Shown here: piece by piece, positions 10,282-19,996 of the stretch
Layout: every line of letters begins with the position of its first letter
Numbering within the stretch: position 1 is the first letter of the stretch
Assembly: GCF_030547685.1 (NCBI RefSeq)
Contig: NZ_JAUOQM010000048.1
Coordinates: forward strand, 410,998 to 474,997
Length of the DNA stretch: 64,000 nucleotides
Source of the DNA: Gilvimarinus sp. 2_MG-2023
Lineage (GTDB): Bacteria > Pseudomonadota > Gammaproteobacteria > Pseudomonadales > Cellvibrionaceae
Direction of reading: 5' to 3'
Position numbers and translations under genes: made by a program
Notes under the pieces: model-generated
Told to the model about the DNA's origin: nothing
The model's database searches: none
What the model saw: the letters and a program-made list of their open reading frames with translations, nothing else

Positions 10282-11325
10282 CTACGGGCCATCGGGCGCC
10301 GGATTGCGCTGAATAAACATGGCATCGCCATAACTAAAAAAGCGATATTGCTTCTGCACCGCGTGGCGATAAGCGCCCATAGCATTATCGTAACCGGCAA
10401 AGGCCGACACTAGCATCAGCAACGTCGACTCGGGCAAATGGAAGTTAGTGACCAAGCAATCCACCACGTTAAACTGGTAACCGGGGTAGATAAAAATGTC
10501 TGTTTCTCCCTGAAAGGGCGCTATTGTACCGCCGTGAGCTCTAGCGGCACTCTCTAGGCTTCGGACCGATGTGGTCCCCACCGCAATCACCCGCCCGCCG
10601 CGCGCCCGGGTAGCGGCAATTTGCTCACACACACACGCACCGACCTCAACGACTTCGGTATGCATGGTGTGATCTTCGATATTATCGGCTTTAACCGGCT
10701 GAAACGTCCCCGCCCCAACGTGCAAGGTCACAAACCCCTGCTCAACCCCCATCGCTTTGAGCTCAGCCAGCATGGCTTGGTCAAAATGCAAACCCGCTGT
10801 AGGCGCAGCTACCGCGCCCTCACGACGACCGTATACAGTTTGATAACGCTCTTGGTCTTCTTCTGTATCAGCCCGATCAATGTAGGGCGGCAAAGGCATA
10901 TGCCCCACCCGATTCAACACAGGTACCACCGACTCGGCAAAATCCAGAATAAACAACGCCCCCTCTCTACCTACAACCTTGAGCTGGGAGCCGTCTTCGA
11001 GGTGCAGGCAACTGCCGGGTTTAGGTGAGCGGCTGGCTCGGGTATGGGCTAAAACTCGAGTTTCGGACAATACTCGCTCCACCAGTATTTCTACCGAACC
11101 ACCGGTTTCTTTGCGCGCAAATAATCGCGCGGGTATCACCCGAGTATCATTAAATACCATTAAATCACCCGGCTCCACCCAATCGAGCAATTGGGCAAAG
11201 GATTGATCCTGAAGTTCACCGGTAGCCCCATCGAGCGATAACAGTTTACTATCGCGGCGCTCTTTTGCCGGATGGTTGGCGATTAATTGATCGGGTAAGT
11301 CGTAGTGGAATTGCTGGCGCTGCAT
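10282..11325 (-). CDS. queA: QueA, S-adenosylmethionine:tRNA ribosyltransferase-isomerase
   Basis: Converts preQ1-tRNA to epoxyqueuosine-tRNA, using the ribosyl part of S-adenosylmethionine. 347 residues, normal length. [24 protein letters not shown] at the N-terminus, [20 protein letters not shown] and [19 protein letters not shown] are family signatures. First gene of the queA-tgt pair. Confidence 0.96.
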   Translation of the reverse strand: MQRQQFHYDLPDQLIANHPAKERRDSKLLSLDGATGELQDQSFAQLLDWVEPGDLMVFNDTRVIPARLFARKETGGSVEILVERVLSETRVLAHTRASRSPKPGSCLHLEDGSQLKVVGREGALFILDFAESVVPVLNRVGHMPLPPYIDRADTEEDQERYQTVYGRREGAVAAPTAGLHFDQAMLAELKAMGVEQGFVTLHVGAGTFQPVKADNIEDHTMHTEVVEVGACVCEQIAATRARGGRVIAVGTTSVRSLESAARAHGGTIAPFQGETDIFIYPGYQFNVVDCLVTNFHLPESTLLMLVSAFAGYDNAMGAYRHAVQKQYRFFSYGDAMFIQRNPAPDGP

Positions 11326-11407
11326 AATTAATAAGCGATTGATTAAGTCGAGGCGCGCAAGATTAGCTTAAATGCGCAACAGTTGCCAGTATTGTGCAAA
11401 TTGGCAG

Positions 11408-11435
11408 TTGACGGCGCAAAACTCGCTGCTATAAT
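11408..11435 (+). promoter_or_regulatory. tRNA-Leu promoter
   Basis: TTGACG (11408-11413) and TATAAT (11430-11435) are separated by 16 bases and end 12 bases before the tRNA. The GC-rich discriminator CACGCCC after the -10 is typical of stringently controlled stable-RNA promoters. Confidence 0.8.
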
Positions 11436-11447
11436 CACGCCCTCTTT

Positions 11448-11534
11448 GCCAGAGTGGTGAAATTGGTAGACACAGGGGATTCAAAATCCCCCGCCCTTAA
11501 AAGCGTGCCGGTTCGAGTCCGGCCTCTGGTACCA
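11448..11534 (+). tRNA. tRNA-Leu (anticodon CAA)
   Basis: 87 bases including an encoded CCA. Acceptor arms GCCAGAG and CTCTGGT pair with one terminal G-U; the anticodon stem GGGGA/TCCCC encloses loop TTCAAAA, giving anticodon CAA for UUG codons. A long variable arm (class II tRNA) and the T loop GGTTCGAGTCC are present. A promoter precedes it and a terminator follows within ten bases, so it is a single-gene unit. Confidence 0.96.
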
Positions 11535-11541
11535 AAATATT

Positions 11542-11572
11542 AAAAGGCCCATATTATTATGGGCCTTTTTTT
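11542..11572 (+). terminator. Rho-independent terminator of tRNA-Leu
   Basis: Arms AGGCCCAT and ATGGGCCT around a six-base loop, followed by seven T residues, eight bases after the tRNA 3' end. Confidence 0.9.
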
Positions 11573-11667
11573 ATGCCTGTCATTTCAATTCGCTGTCACC
11601 TCTATCACTTTCAATCGTCACGATTGTGTCCTATGCTGATTTTTCATGTTTATCTGGAGAGCATTGG

Positions 11668-12924
11668 ATGTTCTATGAATGCACAGAACCTGTAAATAAA
11701 CAGATAGCAGCACAATTCGGCGCTGTGCGTGCCCGCACTTTAGCCCTAACCAGCGGGCTTAGTGCTGAGGACATGATGCTACAATCTATGCCCGACGCCA
11801 GCCCTACCAAATGGCACCTGGCGCACACCACCTGGTTCTTTGAAGAGTTTATCCTCAAACCTCACTGCCCTAACTACACCGTTTTTCAGCAAAACTTTAA
11901 CTATTTATTCAATTCTTACTATAACGCTGTGGGCTCGCGCCACCCTCGCGCGCAACGCGGCTTGCTTTCGCGCCCCGGTCTCTCTCAAGTGCTCGACTTT
12001 CGCCACCATGTCGATGTCGCTATTGAACAGTTACTCGCGGCACCTGACTGCCCCAAGATACAATCCTTAGTAACCACTGGGCTGCACCACGAAATGCAGC
12101 ATCAAGAACTGATCCTGACCGACATCAAGCACGCGCTATGGCTAAACCCAGCCGCCGACATTGTGCCCAATCATGCGCTTAAAACCATTAAAGCATCACC
12201 TAAACCGCAATTTTGCACCTACCCAGAAACATTAACGACGATTGGTACCTCGGGCGCTGGGTTTCACTACGACTGTGAAGCACCAGCTCATCAAGTGTTT
12301 ATTTCTGCCTTCTCTTTACGGGATCTGCCCATCAGCAACGGCGAGTGGTTAAATTTCATTCAAGATGGCGGCTATCAAACGCCCGGCCCCTGGCTCAGTG
12401 ACGGCTGGGACCTCGCCCAACGTGAACAGTGGCAAGCCCCTCTGTACTGGCACCCTCAGGATAAAAACTGGCAAGAGTTCACCTTGCACGGCTGGCAACC
12501 TTTAGACCCTGCCGCTCCGGTGTGTCACATCAGCTTTTATGAGGCCGATGCATTTTGCCGCTGGGCCGGCTGGCGCCTGCCTACCGAATTTGAATGGGAA
12601 TACGCCGCGCGCCAGCAAAACCGTACAGTCGAAGGAGAATTTGCCGAGAGTGGCCACTGGCAACCAGGTCCAGCCACACAGCCTTCATTGTTTGGCAATG
12701 TCTGGCAGTGGACATCCAGTGCCTATGCCCCCTACCCAGGCTTTAGCGCCGAGCAAGGTGCGCTGGGAGAGTACAACGGTAAATTTATGGCCAATCAATT
12801 TGTGCTTCGTGGGGGTTCTTGTGCAACGGCGCAAACTCAAATGCGTCACAGTTATCGCAACTTTTTTCACCCGCACCAACGCTGGCAGTTCAGCGGTGTA
12901 CGACCTGCTAAAAATAACCATTGA
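11668..12924 (+). CDS. egtB: EgtB-like ergothioneine biosynthesis sulfoxide synthase
   Basis: Non-heme iron enzyme that joins hercynine to a thiol donor (gamma-glutamylcysteine or cysteine) with oxygen. 418 residues from the ATG at 11668, which has GGAG eight bases upstream; a GTG at 11626 is less likely. The N-terminal DinB-like bundle carries the iron-binding histidines (KWHLAHTTWFFEEF and LHHEMQHQELILTD), and the C-terminal half is a formylglycine-generating-enzyme/sulfatase-modifying domain (WRLPTEFEWEYAARQ, FGNVWQWTSSAY, LRGGSCAT). Followed 28 bases later by egtD. Confidence 0.92.
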   Translation: MFYECTEPVNKQIAAQFGAVRARTLALTSGLSAEDMMLQSMPDASPTKWHLAHTTWFFEEFILKPHCPNYTVFQQNFNYLFNSYYNAVGSRHPRAQRGLLSRPGLSQVLDFRHHVDVAIEQLLAAPDCPKIQSLVTTGLHHEMQHQELILTDIKHALWLNPAADIVPNHALKTIKASPKPQFCTYPETLTTIGTSGAGFHYDCEAPAHQVFISAFSLRDLPISNGEWLNFIQDGGYQTPGPWLSDGWDLAQREQWQAPLYWHPQDKNWQEFTLHGWQPLDPAAPVCHISFYEADAFCRWAGWRLPTEFEWEYAARQQNRTVEGEFAESGHWQPGPATQPSLFGNVWQWTSSAYAPYPGFSAEQGALGEYNGKFMANQFVLRGGSCATAQTQMRHSYRNFFHPHQRWQFSGVRPAKNNH

Positions 12925-12952
12925 TTCACACTAATAACTCAGGGAAACCACA

Positions 12953-13921
12953 ATGCAATACGCCGAAAGCCGTGACGCAAGAGAATTACCCGATAATGAA
13001 TTTTTAGCCGATGTAATACTGGGCTTAAGCCAAGATCAAAAAACGCTGTCGCCCAAATATTTTTACGATCAACAAGGGTCTGAATATTTTGACGAGATTT
13101 GCGACCTGCAAGAGTACTACCCCTACCGCACAGAACTTGCCATGCTGCCCACCGTTGCTCAAGATTTGGGCAATTACTTTACCGGCAACGCACCCCGGGG
13201 CTTGGAAATTGTTGAGTTCGGAGCGGGTTCACTGCGAAAAGTAGGCGCCCTGCTGCGCTCCCTACAAAATGTTCGCAGCTTTACCGCGATTGATATCAGT
13301 GAGGCGCACCTGATAAGCGCTTGTCGAGTGCTGGAGTCTCAATACCGCGAGCTAAGCATTCACCCCTGTGTGCATGATTTCACCAAACCTCTATCGCTGC
13401 ACCCTAGCGAACGCACGCGGTTAGGATTTTTCCCTGGCTCCACCATCGGTAACTTTACCCCACAACAAGCCTCAGTGTTTTTGCGCAATGCCGGCACCAC
13501 ACTGGGCACTGGCAGCTTTTTACTGATTGGGGTGGACACCCAAAAGCCCCCAACCATTCTCAATCAAGCCTATAACGACCCCAAAGGCATTACTGCAAAA
13601 TTTAATAAAAACGTTTTAGAACGTATTAACCGTGAGCTCGACGGAAACTTTAAGCTGCATAACTTTGCCCACCACGCTTTTTACAATGAAACCGTCGGCC
13701 GCATAGAAATGCATTTGCGTAGCCTTAAAGAACAGCAAGTAAATATTGCCGGCCACACGATTGAGTTCAGCCGCGGTGAGAGTATCCACACTGAAAATTC
13801 GTATAAATTTAAACCCGATGATTTTACCGAGTTGGCGAGACAATCTGGCTGGGTTAAGCACCACTTATGGCTGGACAGTGACAAACTGTTCGCCGTTTAT
13901 TTATTGCAATATGCCCACTAA
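12953..13921 (+). CDS. egtD: EgtD, L-histidine N-alpha-methyltransferase
   Basis: Makes hercynine (trimethylhistidine) from histidine with three S-adenosylmethionines, the first step of ergothioneine synthesis. 322 residues, normal. Family motifs LSPKYFYDQQGSEYFDEIC, the SAM-binding EFGAGSLRK, and FFPGSTIGNFTPQQA are present. egtB and egtD form one operon with the PhzF-like gene, whose start overlaps the egtD stop by 11 bases. Confidence 0.95.
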   Translation: MQYAESRDARELPDNEFLADVILGLSQDQKTLSPKYFYDQQGSEYFDEICDLQEYYPYRTELAMLPTVAQDLGNYFTGNAPRGLEIVEFGAGSLRKVGALLRSLQNVRSFTAIDISEAHLISACRVLESQYRELSIHPCVHDFTKPLSLHPSERTRLGFFPGSTIGNFTPQQASVFLRNAGTTLGTGSFLLIGVDTQKPPTILNQAYNDPKGITAKFNKNVLERINRELDGNFKLHNFAHHAFYNETVGRIEMHLRSLKEQQVNIAGHTIEFSRGESIHTENSYKFKPDDFTELARQSGWVKHHLWLDSDKLFAVYLLQYAH

Positions 13922-14702
13922 ACAACAGGAGTATCGGGCTTTTTGCACCAGTAATGGCAGCGGGGGCAACTGCCATAATGTTGTATTTACTACGGAAGAC
14001 ACTCCACCGCATCTCGACCCTAATGGTAAATGGGTGGTGGCTACCCAAGCTCGCCACAATAAAAACAACTACACTGATGCGAATGCTGACACCAACATTG
14101 TGGTCAGCCATTTCGACCGAAACCACAAGGTAAAACGCTGCGGCTCGGGCTCGATAGCCTTAGCCCGGGCCTTACAACAAAAACTCGGACACAACTTTGC
14201 CTGTAATATTGAAACTGATAGCGGCCCTCTAATGATTGGCTGTGACACCACGGGCCCTTATTACATTGACCAACCACTATCTATTTCACCCGCCAAACAT
14301 CCCAAGTTTTGGTCCTGGGTGGTCCCTGCGCCTATTATTGATAGTCGCTACTGCGGCGGCCCCCAAGAATATTGCCTGATTCAATTAACACACAACACCA
14401 ATTTGCGAACAATACAGCCCTTCGCTCGTCGCCTGACAGCCCTGTCGGGCCGCGCCCTCATTTTGGTGGTAGGAAATACTCAGCACCCCAAAATGCGTTA
14501 CTTCGCCCCTCAGTACGGCGTTGGCGAAGATACAGCAACAGGCTCCGCCGCCGTGCAAGTGGCTAATTTTTATTGGCAAAAATACCGTTTTAAACAACTG
14601 TATATTGAACAGCAGTCACCTCAGGGGGGGCTGATTCACACTCAGCGACTCAACTCACATCGCATTAAAGTGCGCGGCAACTGTATCCGTGATGTTCATT
14701 AA
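13911..14702 (+). CDS. PhzF-family epimerase/isomerase-like protein
   Basis: 263 residues from the ATG at 13911, which overlaps the end of egtD by 11 bases and indicates translational coupling; a longer frame from 13746 runs inside egtD and is not credible. The two-lobed PhzF fold is suggested by AFCTSNGSGGNCHNVVF near the N-terminus, KRCGSGSIALARAL (the usual CGHAT region) and RYFAPQYGVGEDTATGSA (the usual FAPxxGxxEDPATGSA). The position of the catalytic Glu in NLSET of PhzF appears to be NYTDA here, so chemistry may differ. Function in ergothioneine metabolism is only suggested by the neighbours. Confidence 0.75.
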   Translation: MPTKQQEYRAFCTSNGSGGNCHNVVFTTEDTPPHLDPNGKWVVATQARHNKNNYTDANADTNIVVSHFDRNHKVKRCGSGSIALARALQQKLGHNFACNIETDSGPLMIGCDTTGPYYIDQPLSISPAKHPKFWSWVVPAPIIDSRYCGGPQEYCLIQLTHNTNLRTIQPFARRLTALSGRALILVVGNTQHPKMRYFAPQYGVGEDTATGSAAVQVANFYWQKYRFKQLYIEQQSPQGGLIHTQRLNSHRIKVRGNCIRDVH

Positions 14703-14757
14703 GCCGCAGATTCTAATGATATACTCCGCCTGAGACTCAATTTCAGAGACAGGACCT

Positions 14758-15663
14758 ATGACTGCAACCCGTAGTTTACAAGCGGTAATGTTCGCCGATG
14801 TATCCGGCAGCAGCCGCCTGTATAAAGAACACGGTAACACCCAAGCCAAACAACAAATCGATGGAACTTTAGGCGCCACACGAGAGATCATCGAAAGCTA
14901 TGAAGGGGTAGTCATTAAAACCCTGGGCGATGAAATCATGGCTCGTTTTAGTTCCCCTGAGCAGGCCTGCCGCGCCGCCATTAAACTGCAACGCCATGCT
15001 CTTAAATATGGCCAGCTCTCATTGCGTATCGGCATGGCTTACGGTGAAACACTAATGGACAGCACCGGTGATGTTTTCGGCCAAGTGGTCAATGATGCCG
15101 CCGATGTATCCCATATCGCACGGGCCAACCAAGTGGTGCTGACCGACACTTTTAAATTACAACTTCCGCCTGCATTAACGCAACAGTGTGAACGCTTTGA
15201 CCAAGTCAGACTTAAAGGTGCAGAACACAGCAGTATTGTTTACCGATTGCATTGGGAAACCTCCACCCACCCGCAAAACGCTACCGCGGTTATGGATATA
15301 CTGTCATTAACCGACCTACCAGTACCGCAATCGCTCGAACTCCACCACGACTCTCGCCAACAAACTATCAATATTGATGATTTGCCTTTGACCATTGGCC
15401 GCGATGAAAGCCTTGTAAAATGGTTTGCCGATAACACCAAAGTTTCCCGCGAGCACTGCGAAATTATCTATAGACGCGGCAAGTTCGTGTTGATCGACCA
15501 CAGCACTAACGGCACCTACATAACCCAAGAGCAACAAGAGTTGGTATACATTCGGCGCGAAGAGACACCTTTAATGGGTTCTGGCATAATCACGCTCGGC
15601 CAAAGGCCAGACCGAGCAGGCGCGTACAGCATAAGCTTTACGATTAATCACTCAAGTAGCTAG
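14758..15663 (+). CDS. class III nucleotide cyclase domain fused to an FHA domain
   Basis: 301 residues. Residues about 5-170 form an adenylate/guanylate cyclase catalytic domain: first metal Asp in VMFADVSGSSRLY, second in IKTLGDEIMARF. The Asn of the usual NxxxR pair is present in VVNDAADVSHIA but the Arg position reads Asp, so activity is uncertain. Residues about 200-290 are a forkhead-associated domain (TIGRDE, VSREHCEI, STNGTYI) that would bind phosphothreonine. No signal peptide or membrane helix. It lies 55 bases after the PhzF-like gene, with AGGA before the ATG. Confidence 0.85.
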   Translation: MTATRSLQAVMFADVSGSSRLYKEHGNTQAKQQIDGTLGATREIIESYEGVVIKTLGDEIMARFSSPEQACRAAIKLQRHALKYGQLSLRIGMAYGETLMDSTGDVFGQVVNDAADVSHIARANQVVLTDTFKLQLPPALTQQCERFDQVRLKGAEHSSIVYRLHWETSTHPQNATAVMDILSLTDLPVPQSLELHHDSRQQTINIDDLPLTIGRDESLVKWFADNTKVSREHCEIIYRRGKFVLIDHSTNGTYITQEQQELVYIRREETPLMGSGIITLGQRPDRAGAYSISFTINHSSS

Positions 15664-15674
15664 CCCAAACAATT

Positions 15675-16139
15675 ATGTCCGACACGACAATCACCACTCT
15701 GTCCAGCGCCAAGATTTCTAAACGCTTAGCCGCCATGTTATATGACAGCCTACTTTTGATGGCCGTCAGTATAGGTTATGGAGCCGTCGCCCTTGCCATA
15801 AAAGTTAACGTGTTTGGAGAAACCTTACTCGAAGGGGAAAAAGCCAGCCTAGGCCCCATCGGTTTTATTGGTTGGGTCATTGTCCTAGTGGCTTTTTATT
15901 GTGTATTTTGGAAAAAATTTGGGCAAACACTGGGAATGAAAGCATGGCGCTTAAAAGTAACCGATATTCACGGCAAGCACCTAAGCGTCAGTCAAGGCTT
16001 GCGTCGCTGCGCGTGGGCCAGCCTGTCTATTGCAACACTGGGACTCGGCTACTTATGGCTGCTGGTCGACAGAGAGCAACTAACATTGCACGACCGGCTC
16101 AGTGCCACCCGAGTTTGGCAACTGCCCAAAGGTCGATAG
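15675..16139 (+). CDS. RDD family membrane protein
   Basis: 154-residue inner-membrane protein with an N-terminal SAKISKRLAAMLYDSLLL, three predicted helices, the central FGQTLGMKAWRLKV and a final LTLHDRLSATRVW, all hallmarks of the RDD family. Its biochemical role is unknown; some relatives have been proposed to be ion antiporters. It begins 11 bases after the cyclase-FHA gene, so the two are probably co-transcribed. Converges on lptG. Confidence 0.88.
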   Translation: MSDTTITTLSSAKISKRLAAMLYDSLLLMAVSIGYGAVALAIKVNVFGETLLEGEKASLGPIGFIGWVIVLVAFYCVFWKKFGQTLGMKAWRLKVTDIHGKHLSVSQGLRRCAWASLSIATLGLGYLWLLVDREQLTLHDRLSATRVWQLPKGR

Positions 16140-16183
16140 CTGGCTGAACGCACATGACGTTGGTTCAAACAACCAGCAGCCGG

Positions 16184-17251
16184 CTAACCTGCTCGGCGCA
16201 GCAGGTAGACACCCAAGCCCGCACAAAGGGCAATTGGCAGCAGTACGGCAATCAGAGGCGAAAACCCAAACACAATACTGGAGGGGCCCAGTAAGCTTTG
16301 CAATAGCCGAAAACCAATACCAAATACCACCCCGGTAAAGATTCTCTGGCCCATGCTGACCTCCCGCAATGGACCAAACACAAACGATGCGGCAATGAGC
16401 ACCAAACTGGCAATGGCTAATGGCTGTAACAACTTTTGCCAAAATGCTAACTCATACTCACGAGTGTACAACCCCTGCCCCGCCAAATACTGAACATAAC
16501 CATGCAAACTGGTCATTGATAATGTTTCCGGCTCTACGGCAACGGTATTTAATAATGTTGGCGTCAGCTCCGTATCCCAGCGCCGCTCAGCAAACTCTTG
16601 GGAGGCTGTGCCCTGGTCGGAAAACGCAGTAACCGCTACGTCTTTCTCCAGCCAAACTCCCTCCGCTTCGTTAAAGGCGGCACTGCCGGTAAAGCTTGCC
16701 TCGGTCAGCTTGCCGTTATCGGAAAAGGTGTAACGACGAAAGCCAAAAAGCTTACCATCTGGCTGTACCACACTAAAATAAAAGAATTGATTGCCTTCGC
16801 GATGCCAAACCCCTCGTCTGGCTTGATCATCAACCGTATACCCCAAAGCCAAAGCCCGCCGACTGTCGGCGACCTGATCAGCGTAGGGAATGACGAACTC
16901 TCCCAGCGAAATCGTACAGATTATAAACAGCATTACCGGCTGTAACACAATACCAATAATCCGGGCCACAGAAATGCCTGCAGCCCGAACAATCACCAAC
17001 TCACTGGAACTCGCAAGCGCCCCTAAACCGATCAGACACCCCACCAACACAGCATAGGGCATATACTGATAAACACTGGTGGGTAATCGCCAGAGTATGT
17101 ACATCAACATTTCATAGAAGGTGTAATTTCCCCCTAAGCGATCTAACTGATCCATGACCTGCCCAATAAAATCGAGACAGAGCACCAGCAGCAATACCGC
17201 CAATATAGAAAAAAACACCTGCTTGGTAATATAGCGTCTTAAAATTCTCAT
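16184..17251 (-). CDS. lptG: LptG, lipopolysaccharide export permease
   Basis: Inner-membrane subunit of the LptB2FG ABC transporter that extracts LPS and passes it to LptC/A. 355 residues: MRILRRYITKQVFFSI, six predicted helices in two blocks of three and a central periplasmic beta-jellyroll domain (about 135-265). The ATG overlaps the lptF stop as ATGA, so the pair is translationally coupled. Confidence 0.94.
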   Translation of the reverse strand: MRILRRYITKQVFFSILAVLLLVLCLDFIGQVMDQLDRLGGNYTFYEMLMYILWRLPTSVYQYMPYAVLVGCLIGLGALASSSELVIVRAAGISVARIIGIVLQPVMLFIICTISLGEFVIPYADQVADSRRALALGYTVDDQARRGVWHREGNQFFYFSVVQPDGKLFGFRRYTFSDNGKLTEASFTGSAAFNEAEGVWLEKDVAVTAFSDQGTASQEFAERRWDTELTPTLLNTVAVEPETLSMTSLHGYVQYLAGQGLYTREYELAFWQKLLQPLAIASLVLIAASFVFGPLREVSMGQRIFTGVVFGIGFRLLQSLLGPSSIVFGFSPLIAVLLPIALCAGLGVYLLRRAG

Positions 17252-18333
17252 GCAGCGCCCCGTTTAAATCTCGATAGAATATTGGAGGGGCCGATAAAAA
17301 TAATCAGTGCAAGCAGTAAGAACACCCCGTGAACTAACCATAGTCCGGGCCATAGGGGGAATCCGCCTTCTTCAATGGATGAGCGCAAACTACTTAAGCT
17401 TGCGACATAGACCAAATACAAAATAATAGCGGGCAGCATTTTTAAAAAACGGCCCTGTCGGGGATTGGTGCGGCTTAACGGAACGGCAATTAGAGCCACA
17501 ACCAATACCATAATCGGCATGGATAAACGCCACTGCAGAGCCACTTGGCTGGGAGCATCAGTCGCGCTCAGCAAAGAAAGGGTTGTTTTAGAATCGGCCT
17601 CATTAGTTTGAGCAGCGGTAACCTCTGGCTCTGGAACAAATTGGCCTAAGCGTTCAAATTCGGTCACTTGAAAGGCCGCAGAGCCCGGCACCCCCTGGTA
17701 GCGGACACCGTGATGTAACTCTAAAAAACGCTGATTGTATTGCGGATGAAAGAACTGATTACCACTTTGTGCCACGGCGATCGTTGGACCATCTGGAGCC
17801 AACTGAGCCAAAAATAAATTATTCAGTTTCTCACGATCATTGCTGACGCTTTGTACATAAGCAAAACTGTTATCGCCTATGGATTGAAAGTGGCCAGGTC
17901 GGAGCATGGTAAATTCATTGCGTGAGCGTTGCTCAGCGAACAACAATTCAGTTTTGGCTGCCCCCCAGGGGCTCACCCAAAGGCTCATAGACCCAACAAA
18001 AAGCGCCACCAGTACAGTGGGTAGCATGGTCAGTTTTAACAATTTGGCCGGACTCATCCCACAAGCAGAAAGTACGACCATCTCACTGTCCATATACATA
18101 CGGCCATAGGCCAGCAAAATGGCGATTAAAAACCCCAGCGGAATGACCAACTCAAGAAAGCCTGGCAGACGATAGAACATAATTGAAAAGAGCACATCCA
18201 CCGCCAGCTTACCCGTAGCGGCCTCGGCGAGGTATTTTACAAACCGCCCACTCATAATAATCAGCAACAAAGTCCCACTGACAGCTACCATTGTCAGTAG
18301 AATTTCGCGGGCTAAATAGCGATATATGATCAA
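17248..18333 (-). CDS. lptF: LptF, lipopolysaccharide export permease
   Basis: Partner of LptG in the LPS exporter. 361 residues with the same layout of helices around a jellyroll domain; MIIYRYLAREILLTM aligns with E. coli MIIIRYLVRETL. The start is a TTG with GAGGTG nine bases upstream; no ATG is available near the conserved N-terminus. Divergent from pepA, the usual gammaproteobacterial arrangement. Confidence 0.94.
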   Translation of the reverse strand: MIIYRYLAREILLTMVAVSGTLLLIIMSGRFVKYLAEAATGKLAVDVLFSIMFYRLPGFLELVIPLGFLIAILLAYGRMYMDSEMVVLSACGMSPAKLLKLTMLPTVLVALFVGSMSLWVSPWGAAKTELLFAEQRSRNEFTMLRPGHFQSIGDNSFAYVQSVSNDREKLNNLFLAQLAPDGPTIAVAQSGNQFFHPQYNQRFLELHHGVRYQGVPGSAAFQVTEFERLGQFVPEPEVTAAQTNEADSKTTLSLLSATDAPSQVALQWRLSMPIMVLVVALIAVPLSRTNPRQGRFLKMLPAIILYLVYVASLSSLRSSIEEGGFPLWPGLWLVHGVFLLLALIIFIGPSNILSRFKRGAA

Positions 18334-18521
18334 ATTATGAGCACCTCAATCGACTCTTAACGGGGACTATCCCCTTGCTTGTTTGGCCTGTGTTCCGAGC
18401 ATGATAAACTCTGTCTAGACTCTCGTACGCGCGCTATTATCCCGTAAAGATGGGGCTTTGTCTTGCCACTGCGCCGCATGTTGGGCACTACCGTAACATT
18501 TATTCAACACTGAGGATTACT

Positions 18522-19994
18522 ATGCAAATTCAAGCCAAGTCGAGCGATGCCCTCAAGCACAAGGCAGATGCTCTTGTCATCGGAATCTTTGAGGGTAAGC
18601 AGCTGTCTGAGACTGCCGCCAGCCTAGACGCCGAGTCAGGTGCAATTAGCAAGATTCTCAGTCAAGAGAAGTTTACCGGCCAAGCGGGCGCCAGCCTCAC
18701 ACTGCTACAAAATATTGGCCAGAGTGCCACCCGACTTGTATTACTCGGCCTAGGCAAGGCCACTGCTGGTGAGGTATCACAGCAAAACTTCAAAACAGCC
18801 CTCGGGAAACTACCTGCCCTAGCCAAACAGTATCGACATATTGCGCTCGATTTAAACGGCATTACCGTTAGCGACAATGACGCCAAGGCCTCCGCCAAAC
18901 TTGTTGCCAAAACACTGGCAACAAGTTTGTGGCAGTTCAGCGCCTTTAAAACCGACAAGCCGCAAAAACCGGCTCTGCAAAAACTTACCTTGTTATGTGA
19001 CAAAAAATCCGTTGCTCCATTCAATACTGGCAGTAAAGAAGGCATAGCACTGGCATCAGGTATCAATCTTGCTCGGGAATTAGGCAACTTACCGGGCAAT
19101 GTCTGCACACCGACCTATCTTAGCAAACAAGCCCGAGCCATGGTTCGTGGCCACAGCGAAGCCACCGTCAAGGTCCTGTCAGAAAAACAAATGCAAGACT
19201 TAGGCATGGGAGCCTTTTTGTCAGTCTCGGTCGGCAGTGACGAACCCGGACAAATGATCATACTGGAATACCGCGGCGGGGCTAAAAACAAGGCCCCTTT
19301 AGCCTTAGTGGGCAAAGGCGTCACTTTTGATACCGGTGGCATCAGCCTCAAACCTGGGGCTGGAATGGACGAAATGAAATTCGACATGTGTGGCGCCGCC
19401 AGCGTGCTCGGCACCTTTCAATCGATTTTGGACATCAAACCCAAAATTAATGTCGTCGCCGTGATTGCAGCGGCTGAAAACATGCCCTCGGGCAATGCCA
19501 CTAAACCCGGCGATATTGTCACTACCATGTCAGGGCAGACAGTGGAGATTCTTAACACCGACGCCGAGGGTCGGCTGGTTCTGTGCGACGCTCTCACCTA
19601 TGTGCAGCGCTATAAGCCGAGCGCCATTGTCGATGTTGCCACACTAACCGGGGCCTGTGTCGTAGCTTTAGGCAGCCACGCACACGGCCTATACAGTAAC
19701 GATGAAGCCTTAGCGGAAAAATTGCTGGCTGCAGGTAAAGCCGCCGATGATAAAGCGTGGCACATGCCCCTTTGGGACGAATACCAAAAGCAGTTGGACA
19801 GCAACTTTGCTGATATGGCGAATATCGGCGGCCGTGAGGCCGGCAGTGTGACCGCTGCGTGCTACCTTTCACGCTTTGTGAAAGATTGTAAGTGGGCTCA
19901 CTTGGATATTGCCGGCACCGCGTGGAAATCCGGTGGCGCAAAAGGTGCCACAGGCCGCCCCGTTAGCCTATTGCTGGAATACCTGACAAGCTAA
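18522..19994 (+). CDS. pepA: PepA, leucyl aminopeptidase (M17)
   Basis: Hexameric two-metal aminopeptidase that releases N-terminal residues; in E. coli it also binds DNA in Xer recombination. 490 residues from the ATG at 18522, with TGAGGA before it; the upstream in-frame GTG-type extension lacks family similarity. Metal-binding and catalytic motifs VGKGVTFDTGG, KFDMCGAA and the signature NTDAEGRL are intact. Confidence 0.95.
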   Translation: MQIQAKSSDALKHKADALVIGIFEGKQLSETAASLDAESGAISKILSQEKFTGQAGASLTLLQNIGQSATRLVLLGLGKATAGEVSQQNFKTALGKLPALAKQYRHIALDLNGITVSDNDAKASAKLVAKTLATSLWQFSAFKTDKPQKPALQKLTLLCDKKSVAPFNTGSKEGIALASGINLARELGNLPGNVCTPTYLSKQARAMVRGHSEATVKVLSEKQMQDLGMGAFLSVSVGSDEPGQMIILEYRGGAKNKAPLALVGKGVTFDTGGISLKPGAGMDEMKFDMCGAASVLGTFQSILDIKPKINVVAVIAAAENMPSGNATKPGDIVTTMSGQTVEILNTDAEGRLVLCDALTYVQRYKPSAIVDVATLTGACVVALGSHAHGLYSNDEALAEKLLAAGKAADDKAWHMPLWDEYQKQLDSNFADMANIGGREAGSVTAACYLSRFVKDCKWAHLDIAGTAWKSGGAKGATGRPVSLLLEYLTS

Positions 19995-19996
19995 TT

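Noticed and set aside
13746-13910. N-terminal extension of the PhzF-like gene
   Set aside because: It overlaps egtD out of frame for 165 bases and is not PhzF-like; the ATG at 13911 begins the family homology.
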